NCBI RefSeq assembly: GCF_904846705.1
Contig: NZ_CAJHBS010000015.1
Span: 1 to 64,000 of the forward strand
Origin: Psychrobacter sp. Pi2-52
GTDB lineage: Bacteria > Pseudomonadota > Gammaproteobacteria > Pseudomonadales > Moraxellaceae
Reading direction: 5' to 3'
DNA: 64,000 nt
Positions within the stretch are counted from its first letter, which is position 1. Each line of letters begins with the position of its first letter. Made by a program: the position numbers and the translations under genes. Shown here piece after piece: positions 51,539 to 61,364 of the stretch. The notes under the pieces were generated by a model that saw only the letters and a list, made by a program, of their open reading frames with translations, was not told the DNA's origin and did not search any database.

Positions 51539-52831
51539 ATGCGTACCCACAAAAAACTACTAGTATCGTTACTCGCCAGTACCTCAGCATTGCTTATATC
51601 GCAAAGCGTGCTCGCTGCACCTGTTGTACTAGAATTGGACTATGAGATTCCGGTTCAGCAAAACCAAGTTGCGTTTGTATCGTTTGCGGGTGACTCGGTT
51701 TTGTCGCCGATTGTATTAAATGACTTGAGTAAAACCGAGCTAAAAGTAACCAATCAAGATCTACCACAGCAGCCGCACAGTAGTAAAGAGCTGACAGGTA
51801 CATTACCTGTTTGGCAAAGCATGGGTATACCGTATCTGGTCGTCGGCAGTACACGTACCAATCGTGGCAAAATAATCACCGATTATGAAGTCATCGATGT
51901 CAAATCTGGTCGTGTGATAGAAGGCAAGCAAAGCCTAACTGCTGACAACAATAGAGAAAGTATGCGTTATGCCGGTCATGTCATCGCAGATAAAGTATAC
52001 GAGCTGATTACTGGTATTCCAGGAGACTTCTCAGGACGCATTGCTTATATTGAAGAAACAGGAACTGGCAAGCAAAAGATCTCTCGTCTCAAGGTGATGG
52101 ATGCTGATGGCGAAAATGCTAGAACCATTACTGAAGTGGCGGGCTCTATCTTCTCACCAGCATGGTCACCTGATGGCAACCGTATCGCCTACTCGGTACA
52201 ACGTGAAAAATCGTATCCTGTTATCTACGTGCAAAACGTCAGTGGCGGCGGCGCAACTACTCTGACGCCTTTTTCAGGTAGCAACCTAAGCCCTTCGTTC
52301 TCTCCTGATGGCAGCAAGATATTATTCTCTAGCAGCTTTGAGGGTAGTGCTGATATCTATGAGATGAGCGCTAGCGGTGGTACACCTAGAAGGCTCACCA
52401 ATTTACCAAGTAGTGAAGTGCAACCAAGCTATGCACCAGACGGCAAATCTTTTGTGTTTGTCAGTGATAAGACTGGCTTTAACAAGCCGCAAGTATATCG
52501 CTACGAGTTTGCCACAGGACAAACAACTAAAGTGTCAAACGGTGGTTATGCAACCAGCCCGCAGTTTAGCAGTGACGGTACACAAATTGCCTTTTTGAGT
52601 GGACGCTCAGCAGCTATTATGAATAGTAATGGCGCGATCACTACCAATCTTGGCAATACGGGTATCGACGAAGCACCCAGCTTCTCACCAAACGGTAAAC
52701 GCGTGGTCTACGCATCGACCCAAGGCGGCAAAGGCGTACTGACCATCAAATCTCTTAATGGTGGCGAAGCGTTTGGTAAGTCAGGACAAGGCGTTATTCG
52801 CTCCCCCGTATGGTCATCAAGCCCAAAATAA
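51539..52831 (+). CDS. tolB: Tol-Pal system periplasmic beta-propeller TolB
   Basis: Periplasmic protein that shuttles between TolA and Pal during outer-membrane constriction. The 430 residues show a signal peptide (KKLLVSLLASTSALLISQSV, cleaved near VLAAP), the N-terminal mixed domain, and a six-bladed propeller whose blades repeat SPAWSPDGNRIAY, SPSFSPDGSKILF and PSFSPNGKRVVYAS. A terminator follows 67 bp later and no pal gene comes next, which is unusual for this operon. Confidence 0.97.
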   Translation: MRTHKKLLVSLLASTSALLISQSVLAAPVVLELDYEIPVQQNQVAFVSFAGDSVLSPIVLNDLSKTELKVTNQDLPQQPHSSKELTGTLPVWQSMGIPYLVVGSTRTNRGKIITDYEVIDVKSGRVIEGKQSLTADNNRESMRYAGHVIADKVYELITGIPGDFSGRIAYIEETGTGKQKISRLKVMDADGENARTITEVAGSIFSPAWSPDGNRIAYSVQREKSYPVIYVQNVSGGGATTLTPFSGSNLSPSFSPDGSKILFSSSFEGSADIYEMSASGGTPRRLTNLPSSEVQPSYAPDGKSFVFVSDKTGFNKPQVYRYEFATGQTTKVSNGGYATSPQFSSDGTQIAFLSGRSAAIMNSNGAITTNLGNTGIDEAPSFSPNGKRVVYASTQGGKGVLTIKSLNGGEAFGKSGQGVIRSPVWSSSPK

Positions 52832-52898
52832 CTGGTCGTCCACCAAAGTAGCAATTTTGGTTATAGTGGAATAAATATCAAGCAAACAAAATTGAAAT

Positions 52899-52934
52899 GC
52901 CCCAATCATAGTCGTTATGGTTGGGGCTTTTTTT
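52899..52934 (+). terminator. intrinsic terminator of tolB
   Basis: GCCCCAA plus an inner ATCATA segment (52899-52910) pairs with TATGGTTGGGGC (52916-52927) and runs into seven T residues. Confidence 0.9.
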
Positions 52935-53122
52935 GATTAAAAAATAGTAGTAGAAATGATGATAAATCTTAGTACTTATATATTCTAAATGGTCAGCACC
53001 CCTCGCCTTTGATCTACTTTCCAATGTTACCTAACCCTCCCTATTTCGTAACAAACCTGTAAACGCGCTAGTACCAAAAAAAACATTGCAATGACTTGTA
53101 TTTTACCTATACCCTAAATAGA
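52935..53122. other. leader region of the urate/xanthine permease gene
   Basis: AT-rich non-coding DNA between the tolB terminator and the RutR-like box. No frame or repeat was recognised. The permease promoter probably lies between here and 53332. Confidence 0.4.
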
Positions 53123-53140
53123 CCTGACTAATTGGTCAGG
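53123..53140. promoter_or_regulatory. RutR-like operator 1 (permease side)
   Basis: CCTGACTAATTGGTCAGG is an 18-bp near-perfect palindrome, symmetric except at one base pair. It shares 16 consecutive bases with the second site at 55676-55692. It matches the E. coli RutR consensus TTGACCANNTGGTCAA at 11 of 14 informative positions. It lies about 190 bp before the permease start. Confidence 0.72.
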
Positions 53141-53332
53141 TTGTTCAAATATTAGCCAACATATATTAGTTATTTTTATTAATTATCTTACAGACGGATG
53201 CGTATCCCTATTGTTTACATCGATAAAAAATATATCAAAGATTGAGGCAGAACTTTGATCTCATGATTTACCATATTGTCTGATATCTACAGTTCAGCGG
53301 GTGCTAAGCAGTTATTTTAGGAGGAAACCACC

Positions 53333-54739
53333 ATGAGTGAAAACGTTCCAGCGAATACCGATTTACTGTATAGACTGCATGACCGTCCTACCCCCATTAA
53401 AGCATTTTTAGGTGCTATACAGCACGTACTTGCAGCGTTTGTAGGTATCATCACACCCTCTCTTATCATAGGTGGCACATTAGGTTTAGGAGAGCATATC
53501 CCCTACCTTCTCAGTATGTCATTGATAGTATCTGGCGTCGCAACCTTTATTCAGACTCGTAAAGTAGGCCCTATTGGGTCTGGCCTCATGGCATTACAAG
53601 GCACCAGCTTTGGATTTTTGGCAGCGGTACTGACGGCAGGATTTGTGGTAAAAAACCGCGGCGGTGGTCCAGAAGAGATTTTATCCGTTATTTTTGGTGT
53701 TTCATTTCTCGGTGCATTTGTTGAGATATTTTTGGGTCAATTTATTACCAAACTCAAATCTTTTATGAGCCCTATTGTTACAGGCTGCGTGATTGTCACG
53801 ATTGGTTTGTCATTAACCAGAGTAGGTCTGACTGACCTAGCAGGTGGGTTTGGTGCTGAAGACTTTGGTAGTATTCCGAACTTACTCTTGGGCGGTGGTG
53901 TGCTGGCAAGTGTCGTACTGATTAGCATCATCAATAATAAAGTCATTCGCTCAAGCGCCATCTTTATCGGTTTGATGCTTGGCCTTGTCGCTGCTGTTTT
54001 TATGGGACGTATCGATTTTTCATTGGTTTCTGAAGCGGCCTTTTTTACGGTGCCGATCCCTTTTAAGTATGGCTTTGGTTTTGATTGGCAGGCTTTTATT
54101 CCTATTGCCTTTATGTACATCATTACCAGTATCGAGACCTCAGGCGATTTGACGGCTACCTCAATGATATCGGGTGAACCGATCAAAGGCCCTCTCTATG
54201 AGAAGCGCATCAAGGGCGGCGTATTAGGAGATGGTGTTAACTCTCTGATTGCGGCGGTATTCAATACCTTCCCTGTGACAACCTTTAGCCAAAACAACGG
54301 TGTGATCCAAATGACGGGTATTGCCAGTCGCTACGTGGGTTTCTATGTTGGCGGCCTCTTATGCCTGATGGGGCTATTCCCTGTCCTTGGTGCTATTTTT
54401 ACGCAGTTACCAAAGCCTGTCGTTGGCGGCGTCACGCTACTGATGTTTGCGACGGTAGCGACTGCTGGTATTCGTATCTTATCTACCGTGCAATTTACGC
54501 ACCGTAATGTCTTAATCATTGCCACCTCACTGGGTCTGGCAACGGGTATCGCCTTTGTCCCTGACGTACTGTCACAAACGCCGCAGTTCTTTCAGAATAT
54601 CTTTGGCTCAGCGGTAACGATGGCAGGGATTGTGGCTATCACCCTTGATATGATTTTACCCAAAAACTATGGCATCGAGTTTGATACCAAAGCACAGCAT
54701 GCTAAAGACGGTTTAGAACCAACGCAAGAAGTAGCGTAA
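53333..54739 (+). CDS. NCS2 family xanthine/urate permease (XanP/UacT-like)
   Basis: A 468-residue nucleobase:cation symporter-2 of the xanthine/uric acid branch. It has AIQHVLAAFVGIITPSLIIG, the Gln-containing LMALQGTSFGFLAAVL, ITSIETSGDLTATSMISGEP and the NCS2 signature FNTFPVTTFSQNNGVIQMTG. Urate and xanthine cannot be separated by eye. The position next to urate-degrading genes and a matching operator favour urate and/or xanthine uptake. A perfect AGGAGG sits upstream of the ATG. Confidence 0.92.
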   Translation: MSENVPANTDLLYRLHDRPTPIKAFLGAIQHVLAAFVGIITPSLIIGGTLGLGEHIPYLLSMSLIVSGVATFIQTRKVGPIGSGLMALQGTSFGFLAAVLTAGFVVKNRGGGPEEILSVIFGVSFLGAFVEIFLGQFITKLKSFMSPIVTGCVIVTIGLSLTRVGLTDLAGGFGAEDFGSIPNLLLGGGVLASVVLISIINNKVIRSSAIFIGLMLGLVAAVFMGRIDFSLVSEAAFFTVPIPFKYGFGFDWQAFIPIAFMYIITSIETSGDLTATSMISGEPIKGPLYEKRIKGGVLGDGVNSLIAAVFNTFPVTTFSQNNGVIQMTGIASRYVGFYVGGLLCLMGLFPVLGAIFTQLPKPVVGGVTLLMFATVATAGIRILSTVQFTHRNVLIIATSLGLATGIAFVPDVLSQTPQFFQNIFGSAVTMAGIVAITLDMILPKNYGIEFDTKAQHAKDGLEPTQEVA

Positions 54740-54881
54740 GGCTAAGCGTAAGCTAGGGTTAAATATATCGAAGTGTTTCGCCGTAAACGAGGTGCACAGA
54801 AAAATAGAAACAATCTGTGCACTTCGCTGATTAAGCACCTGACTTATTAAATAGGAACCTTGTCAAATAGCTATCTTGTTA

Positions 54882-55547
54882 TCATTCAAGGCCACAGCCT
54901 TTTAAAATAAAGGGCACCAGAAAGTCTGCCGCACGCGCTTCATCTGCTGCGTCATATGATGTCTTATCCATCAATCCAACGATTTCAATCTCAAATTCAG
55001 CATAACGTTGGGTAGTCGCCCAAATCAAAATCAGTAGTTGGAGAGGATCAGTAATCCCAATTTTGCCTTGCTTGTGCCACTCTTTCATTACCTGTGCTTT
55101 ATCGTGTACCCACTCCTTCATCGTAGTGGACATAAATTCATGCAAATGCGGTGCGCCGCCGATAACTTCAATCGCAAACAATTTATGGCGACTTGGATTG
55201 ACAAAGGCTTGATGTAGCTTGGTACGGACGAATTTTTCGATGACTGTTTTTGGGTCGCTATCTACTGTCATGGTTACCAAACCTTCGTTCCATTCTTGAA
55301 TGATCGAGCGTAGCACTGCCATGTAGAGGTTTTTTTTGTTTTTAAAGTAGTAGTGAACATTGGCTTTAGGTAAGCCTGCTCTATCGGCAATGCCCTGCAT
55401 CGTAGCGCCACGATAGCTTTGGAGCACAAACTCTTCTTCAGCTGCCGCTAAGATAAGCGCTTGGTTCTGTGCGCGAATGGCTTGTTGGCTACGGTGCGAG
55501 GGCGTATCAGTCACTGAGGTTTCTTCCTTTTGATTGTTTTGAGTCAT
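54882..55547 (-). CDS. TetR family regulator, RutR-like
   Basis: A 221-residue TetR-type regulator. The HTH is at about 28-75 (YRGATMQGIADRAGLPKANV, then HYYFKNKKNLYMAVL). The C-terminal half follows E. coli RutR: KLFAIEVIGGAPHLHEFM, KGKIGITDPLQLLILIWATTQRYAEFEIEI. RutR senses pyrimidines in E. coli and also affects purine genes. Here the gene lies inside a purine-to-urea cluster and is flanked by two RutR-like boxes, one in its own upstream region, so autoregulation and control of the ureide genes are likely. The ligand is unknown and may be a purine intermediate. Confidence 0.88.
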   Translation of the reverse strand: MTQNNQKEETSVTDTPSHRSQQAIRAQNQALILAAAEEEFVLQSYRGATMQGIADRAGLPKANVHYYFKNKKNLYMAVLRSIIQEWNEGLVTMTVDSDPKTVIEKFVRTKLHQAFVNPSRHKLFAIEVIGGAPHLHEFMSTTMKEWVHDKAQVMKEWHKQGKIGITDPLQLLILIWATTQRYAEFEIEIVGLMDKTSYDAADEARAADFLVPFILKGCGLE

Positions 55548-56070
55548 AGCAGTGGTATCTCACTTTAAGAGACAGGTTCGACAAGATAGTCGCTATATTT
55601 CGCTGTGTATTCTTATATAAATACATAGATTTGAGCAGCATAACCTGTTAAATAAAAATATTTCGCATAAAACAGTTGACCAATTAGTCAGGTTTTAGCA
55701 AAATGGGAACTGTAAATCAGTTACGCCGTCATTAATTGTCTATTACCAGACGTTTTGGACGGCTAAAATATCAGTGTTTCCTTAGCAAATCTGTTTCATA
55801 TTGTCAGTTCACTATAGCTTGAAGTTATGCAAAGCGTATATAAGCGCCAAAGCTCTGACTACGAACACATAGATTATCAGCTTTTGATGTTAAGCAAATT
55901 AGTAGCGACTAGCTTAATCAAAGCATCCATAAAGCTGAAGCAACCGCTACTTATCAAAATTACTGCTTGTACCTATAAGTTTATGCAAATAATCATAAGG
56001 TATAAACCTCTATCAAACATTTATCGCCCGATACAGATAACGGGCTACCCTATTAGAAAAGGATGTCATC
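55548..56070. other. divergent intergenic region regulator-uraD
   Basis: 523 bp holding the RutR-like box at 55676-55692. TTGACC within the box could act as a -35 element, with CAAAAT 17 bp downstream as a weak -10, for plus-strand transcription. That would place the operator over the uraD promoter and give a leader of over 300 nt. A 107-codon frame at 55827-56150 overlaps uraD and is not supported. Confidence 0.45.
55676..55692. promoter_or_regulatory. RutR-like operator 2 (regulator/uraD side)
   Basis: TTGACCAATTAGTCAGG matches the E. coli RutR consensus at 12 of 14 informative positions and is the inverse of operator 1 over 16 bases. It lies about 130 bp before the regulator start and 380 bp before uraD. 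Confidence 0.75.
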
Positions 56071-56592
56071 GTGAGCTTAACCTTAGCGCAATTCAACGAT
56101 CTATCACAAGAAGTTGCCATCGCTCAGCTATTGACTTGCTGCACCAGTAAAAGTTGGGCTTATAAACTTGCAGATGCCCGCCCTTTTGCAGACGTTGACA
56201 CACTGCTAACAAGTAGCGACGCTATCTGGAACAAAGTACAAAATGATGAGGCTAACTTATTAGAAGCGTTTGATGGACATCCGCAAATCGGTAACGTGGC
56301 ATCTCTAAAAGAAAAGTACCGCAACACACAAAGTAACGCCGCCCATGAACAATCAGGCGCTAACGATGCAGCCGATCAGGTGCTCGAAGCACTTGCCAGA
56401 GGCAATCGAGACTATCTGGATAAATTTGGTTTTATTTTTATTGTCTTTGCGACCGGTAAAAGCGCGCAGCAAATGCTGGATCTGCTATTAGCGCGCCTGC
56501 CTAATGATCGTGCTACTGAACTAGCTAACGCAGCCGCTGAACAAAACAAAATTACGCGTCTACGTTTAAACAAACTACTAGACAATGCTTAG
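56071..56592 (+). CDS. uraD: 2-oxo-4-hydroxy-4-carboxy-5-ureidoimidazoline decarboxylase
   Basis: Converts OHCU to S-allantoin, the third step of urate breakdown. The 173 residues include the catalytic His70 in the HPxxG-type motif FDGHPQIGN, the EYRNTQSNAAHEQ-like substrate region (EKYRNTQSNAAHEQSG), and the NRDYLDKFGFIFIVFATG block. The start is GTG 56071 with AAAGGA upstream; an out-of-frame ATG eight bases earlier hits a stop at once. First gene of the uraD-uraH-puuD-puuE-alc-allA run. Confidence 0.95.
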   Translation: MSLTLAQFNDLSQEVAIAQLLTCCTSKSWAYKLADARPFADVDTLLTSSDAIWNKVQNDEANLLEAFDGHPQIGNVASLKEKYRNTQSNAAHEQSGANDAADQVLEALARGNRDYLDKFGFIFIVFATGKSAQQMLDLLLARLPNDRATELANAAAEQNKITRLRLNKLLDNA

Positions 56593-56669
56593 ACAGGCAA
56601 ATAGTAGTCGCAGAGTTAGACTAGCATTTTCACCCGATTTATATTTCTCACAAATTTAAAGGAAGCATC

Positions 56670-57038
56670 ATGTCTGCCACCCTATCCTCACATATCTTAG
56701 ACACTCATCTTGGCAAACCTGCGGCTGATGTCGCTGTCACCTTACACCGCATACGAGACAACGGTGCCGCCACATTACTAGCGCATGGTACAACCAATAG
56801 TGATGGCCGTGTCACACCAGACGCTTGGCAGTTTGATACAGCCATCGATAGCACAGAGCGTCAGCTAAATATTGGACGCTATACCGTAACGTTCGATACT
56901 CAGTCTTATTTTGATGCTCAGCAGCTGACAGCATTTTACCCGCAAGTGGTTATCGACTTTGTAGTAAACGATGCCAGTCATTATCACGTGCCGCTTCTGC
57001 TTAGTGCGCACGGTTATAGCACTTATCGCGGATCGTAG
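56670..57038 (+). CDS. uraH: 5-hydroxyisourate hydrolase
   Basis: Transthyretin-related enzyme that hydrolyses 5-hydroxyisourate to OHCU. The 122 residues begin LSSHILDTHLGKPAADVAVTL with the active-site His, and end in the diagnostic YRGS tetrapeptide after HYHVPLLLSAHGYSTYRGS. No signal peptide is seen, so it is cytoplasmic. AAAGGA lies just before the ATG. 77 bp after uraD. Confidence 0.97.
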   Translation: MSATLSSHILDTHLGKPAADVAVTLHRIRDNGAATLLAHGTTNSDGRVTPDAWQFDTAIDSTERQLNIGRYTVTFDTQSYFDAQQLTAFYPQVVIDFVVNDASHYHVPLLLSAHGYSTYRGS

Positions 57039-57149
57039 CTTTGGTGCTGTTTAGCTCTCTGCTTTGTTATTAGTGTTCAAGAAATACTATCAAAAGAAAT
57101 TACCAAGACATTTTATTAAGACACTGTCATATTAAAGGACATTTATTAC

Positions 57150-58493
57150 ATGGGCGCCTATCTTCTCGAATGGTTGAGTTTATTTTTCCGCTGGTTTCAT
57201 GTTATCGCTGGGGTAGCATGGATTGGTGCATCGTTTTATTTTGTGTGGCTAGATCTAAGCCTACGCAAACCGCCACAGTGGAAAACAGACAAAGGCATTT
57301 CGGGTGATCTTTGGGCCGTCCATGGCGGCGGGTTTTATGAAATTGCCAAATACAAACTCGAACCAGAGGAGATGCCAAAGACGCTACATTGGTTTAAATG
57401 GGAAGCTTATACCACTTGGCTGACGGGTGCGGCGATGATGTCTATCGTCTATTATGCCAATGCAACTGCCTACCTAATTGACCCAAGCAAAGTGCCTTTT
57501 ACCAGTATCGGTGCCATTGCCACCAGCTTGCTTTTCTTATTTGGTAGTTACTTCATTTATGAAGTGATCGTACGCAGTCATTTGGGTAAAAACGCGTTTA
57601 TCTTTAGTACCTTGATTTTTATCTTGCTGGTCATCGCGAGCTGGGGTTCTTACCAGCTGTTCAGTGATCGCGCCTCATTTATTCATATCGGTGCTATCTT
57701 GGGCACGGTGATGGTAGGTAACGTATTCTTCGGTATTATGCCGGCTCAGCGTGCACTCGTTGACTGTGTGCGGCGCGGCGAAAAGCCTGGTAAAGAAGTG
57801 GCTGAATTGGCATTACAAGCCAAAAATCGCTCACTGATGAATAACTATTTTACCCTACCGCTGATTTTTACCATGATTAGCAACCATTACCCAATGATGT
57901 ATGCTCATGAGAAAGGTTGGTTGGTATTGGTCTTCGTCGGTATCATTACCGCGACTGCGCGTCATTACTTTAACCAAAAGCATTTGGGTCATAAAAAACC
58001 TCGTTACTTGGTTATTCCAGCCGTATTAACCGTATTATTAATTATTTGGATGCGACCTGAGCCTATTGAGCCAGCACCTGCAATGCCTGCTACTGCCTCA
58101 GTAGCACCTACGACAACTGATAGCACCCCCATAGCTACAAACACGACTACTGACTCAAGCACTGATACCGTTGCTAATGCTACTAACAGTGCTAATAACC
58201 GTATTAGCACTGATGCAGCTACTGCTGAAGCCGTACCCGTGAGCGCATCAGCAGATGACGCCATGATGGATGTCGTACATACGCGCTGTAGCACCTGTCA
58301 TGCGATGCAGCCAACACAACAAGGCTTTGCCGCGCCGCCAGCAGGAATCATTTTGCAAACACCAGAAGACTTAAAAATTCATAAAGCGAAAATCGTCACT
58401 GCGGTACAGACTGGCTATATGCCGCTTGGTAATATCACTCAGCTAACTGATACCGAGCGCCAACAGCTCGTGGCCTATGCATCATCACTTTAA
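57150..58493 (+). CDS. puuD: membrane urate hydroxylase PuuD with C-terminal cytochrome c domain
   Basis: Oxidises urate to 5-hydroxyisourate and is expected to feed electrons to the respiratory chain instead of oxygen directly, unlike soluble uricase. The 447 residues have an N-terminal membrane domain (WLSLFFRWFHVIAGVAWIGA with family histidines, about eight helices). A Thr/Ser/Ala-rich linker at about 308-372 leads to a class I cytochrome c domain with CSTCH at 380-384 and a likely axial Met424 in GYMPLGN. AAAGGA precedes the ATG. Unrelated to E. coli PuuD of putrescine breakdown. Confidence 0.95.
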   Translation: MGAYLLEWLSLFFRWFHVIAGVAWIGASFYFVWLDLSLRKPPQWKTDKGISGDLWAVHGGGFYEIAKYKLEPEEMPKTLHWFKWEAYTTWLTGAAMMSIVYYANATAYLIDPSKVPFTSIGAIATSLLFLFGSYFIYEVIVRSHLGKNAFIFSTLIFILLVIASWGSYQLFSDRASFIHIGAILGTVMVGNVFFGIMPAQRALVDCVRRGEKPGKEVAELALQAKNRSLMNNYFTLPLIFTMISNHYPMMYAHEKGWLVLVFVGIITATARHYFNQKHLGHKKPRYLVIPAVLTVLLIIWMRPEPIEPAPAMPATASVAPTTTDSTPIATNTTTDSSTDTVANATNSANNRISTDAATAEAVPVSASADDAMMDVVHTRCSTCHAMQPTQQGFAAPPAGIILQTPEDLKIHKAKIVTAVQTGYMPLGNITQLTDTERQQLVAYASSL

Positions 58494-58574
58494 TTTGTGA
58501 TAAAAAATAACTGTCCTTTACGAGCAGTATTCAAATAAATATTTAAGGCTCTAAGCGATATAGGAATATAGATA

Positions 58575-59555
58575 ATGAGCAAAAAAATTACCAGTGACTT
58601 TGATATCAGTACGTATCCCCGCGACCTAAAAGGCTATGCTGGCAATCCACCGAAAGCGAACTGGCCAGGCAGCGCAAAAATCGCCGTACAGTTTGTATTA
58701 AATATCGAAGAAGGTGCAGAAAATAGCGTCATCCATGGCGATGGTCAATCAGAGCGTTTTTTGTCTGATATTTTGGGCACACCAGAATTTAACAACCGTC
58801 ACCAGTCTATTGAATCTGCATTCGAATACGGTAGCCGTGTTGGCGTGTGGCGTGTATTAGATGTCTTTAAAGATTATGGTATTCCTATCACCACGTTTAC
58901 CTGTGCCGCCGCTGCTGAAAAGACCCCGCATATTATCGAGCGTGTATTAGAAGACGGTCATGAGATTGCCAGTCATGGTCTACGCTGGATTACCTATCAA
59001 GACATGTACCGTGAGACGGAACGCGAACACATTCGCTGTGCCACCCAGATATTTAAACGTATGCTAGGCGGCCAACCTCTCGGCTGGTATACAGGACGTG
59101 ATAGTCCAAATACTCGTGAACTGGTTGCCGAGCAAGGCGGCTATACCTATGACTCTGACTCGTACGGTGATGAGTTGCCATATTGGCTCAATGTAAAAGT
59201 CCAAGACGGCAATGTCATCACGCGTAAGCCGCATTTGGTCATACCTTATAGCCTCGAGACCAATGACATGCGTTTTTCTTCTAGCCCAGGATTCACCCAT
59301 GCTGAACCATTTTATCAGTATCTCAAAGACAGCTTTGACACCTTATACGAAGAAGGTGCACATACCCCTAAAATGCTGACCATTGGCTTGCATTGCCGCA
59401 TTATTGGACGTGCAGGACGCATCAAAGCGTTAAAGCAATTTTTGCAATATATCACCAGTAAGCCTGACGTATGGATATGCCGCCGTGATGACATCGCTAA
59501 ACACTGGTACGAAAACCATCCTGCTACGTCAGACAACACTGCCAACTGGATGTAA
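58575..59555 (+). CDS. puuE: allantoinase PuuE (polysaccharide-deacetylase fold)
   Basis: Hydrolyses allantoin to allantoate. This is the metal-independent PuuE type of 326 residues, not the amidohydrolase-fold AllB. Signatures are YPRDLKGYAGNPPKANWPG, QFVLNIEEGAENS, EFNNRHQSIESAFEYGSRVG, DGHEIASHGLRWITYQDM and WYTGRDSPNTRELVAEQGG. 81 bp after puuD in the same direction. Confidence 0.95.
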   Translation: MSKKITSDFDISTYPRDLKGYAGNPPKANWPGSAKIAVQFVLNIEEGAENSVIHGDGQSERFLSDILGTPEFNNRHQSIESAFEYGSRVGVWRVLDVFKDYGIPITTFTCAAAAEKTPHIIERVLEDGHEIASHGLRWITYQDMYRETEREHIRCATQIFKRMLGGQPLGWYTGRDSPNTRELVAEQGGYTYDSDSYGDELPYWLNVKVQDGNVITRKPHLVIPYSLETNDMRFSSSPGFTHAEPFYQYLKDSFDTLYEEGAHTPKMLTIGLHCRIIGRAGRIKALKQFLQYITSKPDVWICRRDDIAKHWYENHPATSDNTANWM

Positions 59556-59675
59556 GCTTAGGCTATCGTTCTAGTACTCGTTCTACTTGGCTAAGCGAGT
59601 GCGAATTATCATAGATTAATATATAAAATAAGCCATACGTTATTAACAAACACCATTATTAAAAAAGGAATCATT

Positions 59676-60806
59676 GTGAGTCAAAACACTTCAGAAGTTG
59701 GACAAATTATCTCTGCAAATAATCTACCTGATACCCTGCCAGCGTTTACCAAAAAATCAAACGTCGCTGACAGTCGCTTGGGTGCAAAATCACTATTCGC
59801 CACCGACGATTTCTTTGCGGATAAAAGCCGTATTCTAAGTCCTGATGCGCCTATATTTGTCGTGGGTAAGTTCGATGACAACGGTAAGTGGATGGATGGA
59901 TGGGAAACTCGTCGTAAACGCCATTTGGGTTACGACTATTTAGTTATCCAGCTTGCTCGCCCAACCAAAATTTCTGGTTTAGATATTGATACCAGTCACT
60001 TTACGGGTAATTTTCCATCTTCCGCCAGTGTCGATGCCTTATACGCGCCCGAGCTGCTACAGCAAGATGAAGCTGAACTTACTAGTCTAAGCAAAGAAGA
60101 CTGGGACAATAAAAACTGGCAGGCGCTAGTGGGTATGACCCCATTACAAGGTCACAATCATGAGCTTATCGAGATTGATCATGAGCAAACGGTGACCCAT
60201 ATTCGTTTGAATATTTATCCAGATGGCGGCGTTGCCCGACTACGTGTCTATGGTGATATTCAACTTGATGCGAGCCTAAATACACAAGATGAGACGCTTG
60301 ACTTGGCGGGCGCATTAAATGGTGGTCGCGCCATTGCCAGTAACGATGCGCACTTTGGTGCTGCTAGTAATTTACTGCTACCAACTAAAGCGCCTAACAT
60401 GGGTGATGGTTGGGAGACTCGTCGTCGCCGTGAGCCAGGCAATGACTGGTGCATCATCGCGCTAGGCCAAGCAGGTATCGTTGATTCTATCGAGATAGAT
60501 ACTGCTCATTTTAAAGGCAATTATCCTGATAAAGTCTCGATTCAAGCCGTCTACTCACCAAATACACCAGAGCAAACCTTAGTGACTCAAAGCATGTTTT
60601 GGGATACCTTGCTTGAACCACAAAAAACCAGTGCTGACGACGTTCATCACTTTGGCAAAGACAAGCTTCAAATTGATACACCCATTACTCATATTCGGGT
60701 CAACATCTTCCCAGATGGTGGCATTAGCCGTGTTCGCGTGTATGGCAAAATTGCTGAGGCTAATATTGATACTGGTACTGATGTTGATAGTAAAGAGGCA
60801 AAATAA
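59676..60806 (+). CDS. alc: allantoicase
   Basis: Hydrolyses allantoate to ureidoglycolate and urea. The 376 residues consist of two homologous jelly-roll repeats, each with a DGWETRR signature: [20 protein letters not shown] in the first and [20 protein letters not shown] in the second. Each is followed by a DTxHFxGNxP motif and a VxIFPDGG/RVRVYG end. The GTG start at 59676 has AAAAGGAA upstream. The stop overlaps the allA start by one base (TAATG). Confidence 0.96.
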   Translation: MSQNTSEVGQIISANNLPDTLPAFTKKSNVADSRLGAKSLFATDDFFADKSRILSPDAPIFVVGKFDDNGKWMDGWETRRKRHLGYDYLVIQLARPTKISGLDIDTSHFTGNFPSSASVDALYAPELLQQDEAELTSLSKEDWDNKNWQALVGMTPLQGHNHELIEIDHEQTVTHIRLNIYPDGGVARLRVYGDIQLDASLNTQDETLDLAGALNGGRAIASNDAHFGAASNLLLPTKAPNMGDGWETRRRREPGNDWCIIALGQAGIVDSIEIDTAHFKGNYPDKVSIQAVYSPNTPEQTLVTQSMFWDTLLEPQKTSADDVHHFGKDKLQIDTPITHIRVNIFPDGGISRVRVYGKIAEANIDTGTDVDSKEAK

Positions 60807-61336
60807 TGAGTGTCACTCTGACAGCCAAGCCTTTGACTAAGGCAAACTTTGCCCCCTATGGTTCAGTCATCGAGCGCTATGAAGCCTGTGAGCAAAATGC
60901 TGACAATACTTATGAAATCAATAATGGCTATGCGGTTCGCCATCATGCACTTGCCGAAAGTAAACTAGACGGTGGCTCAGTTGGTATGAGTATCTTTCGG
61001 GCCAAGAAACGTGAGAACCCGATTGCACTCTCAGTCATGGAATACCATCCGCTTGGAACACAGGCGTTTGTATCTATGGAAGGCCAAGATTATATTGTCG
61101 TCGTCGCCCAAGCTGGTAACCCTCCACAGTCGCCTGATGACTTAGTGGTGTTTTATGCAAAATCTCACCAAGGTGTACAGTACGACGTTAATGTCTGGCA
61201 TCACCCTCTACTCGCGCTTGGTCGTGACAGTGATTTCTTAGTTATTGATCGTATCAATGGCGAGGGTAATAACTGTTATGAGATTGATATCACGGATTGG
61301 CATGTGTTTATTGAGTTAGAAGATGAATGCAACTAA
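60806..61336 (+). CDS. allA: ureidoglycolate lyase
   Basis: Splits ureidoglycolate into glyoxylate and urea, the last step of the pathway here. The 176 residues start [19 protein letters not shown] and contain [34 protein letters not shown], and [24 protein letters not shown], the family's cupin core. Translationally coupled to alc. A bidirectional terminator follows. No urease genes are visible, so the fate of the urea is not shown. Confidence 0.96.
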   Translation: MSVTLTAKPLTKANFAPYGSVIERYEACEQNADNTYEINNGYAVRHHALAESKLDGGSVGMSIFRAKKRENPIALSVMEYHPLGTQAFVSMEGQDYIVVVAQAGNPPQSPDDLVVFYAKSHQGVQYDVNVWHHPLLALGRDSDFLVIDRINGEGNNCYEIDITDWHVFIELEDECN

Positions 61337-61364
61337 GCTGTCATTAAGCACAAATCAATTTGAT

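Noticed and set aside
55827..56150. 107-codon plus-strand frame overlapping the start of uraD
   Set aside because: It runs into uraD in another frame, has no family resemblance, and uraD has a well-supported GTG start.
57150..58493. PuuD as gamma-glutamyl-GABA hydrolase of putrescine breakdown
   Set aside because: Only the symbol is shared. This protein is a multi-helix membrane protein with a cytochrome c domain in a urate gene cluster.
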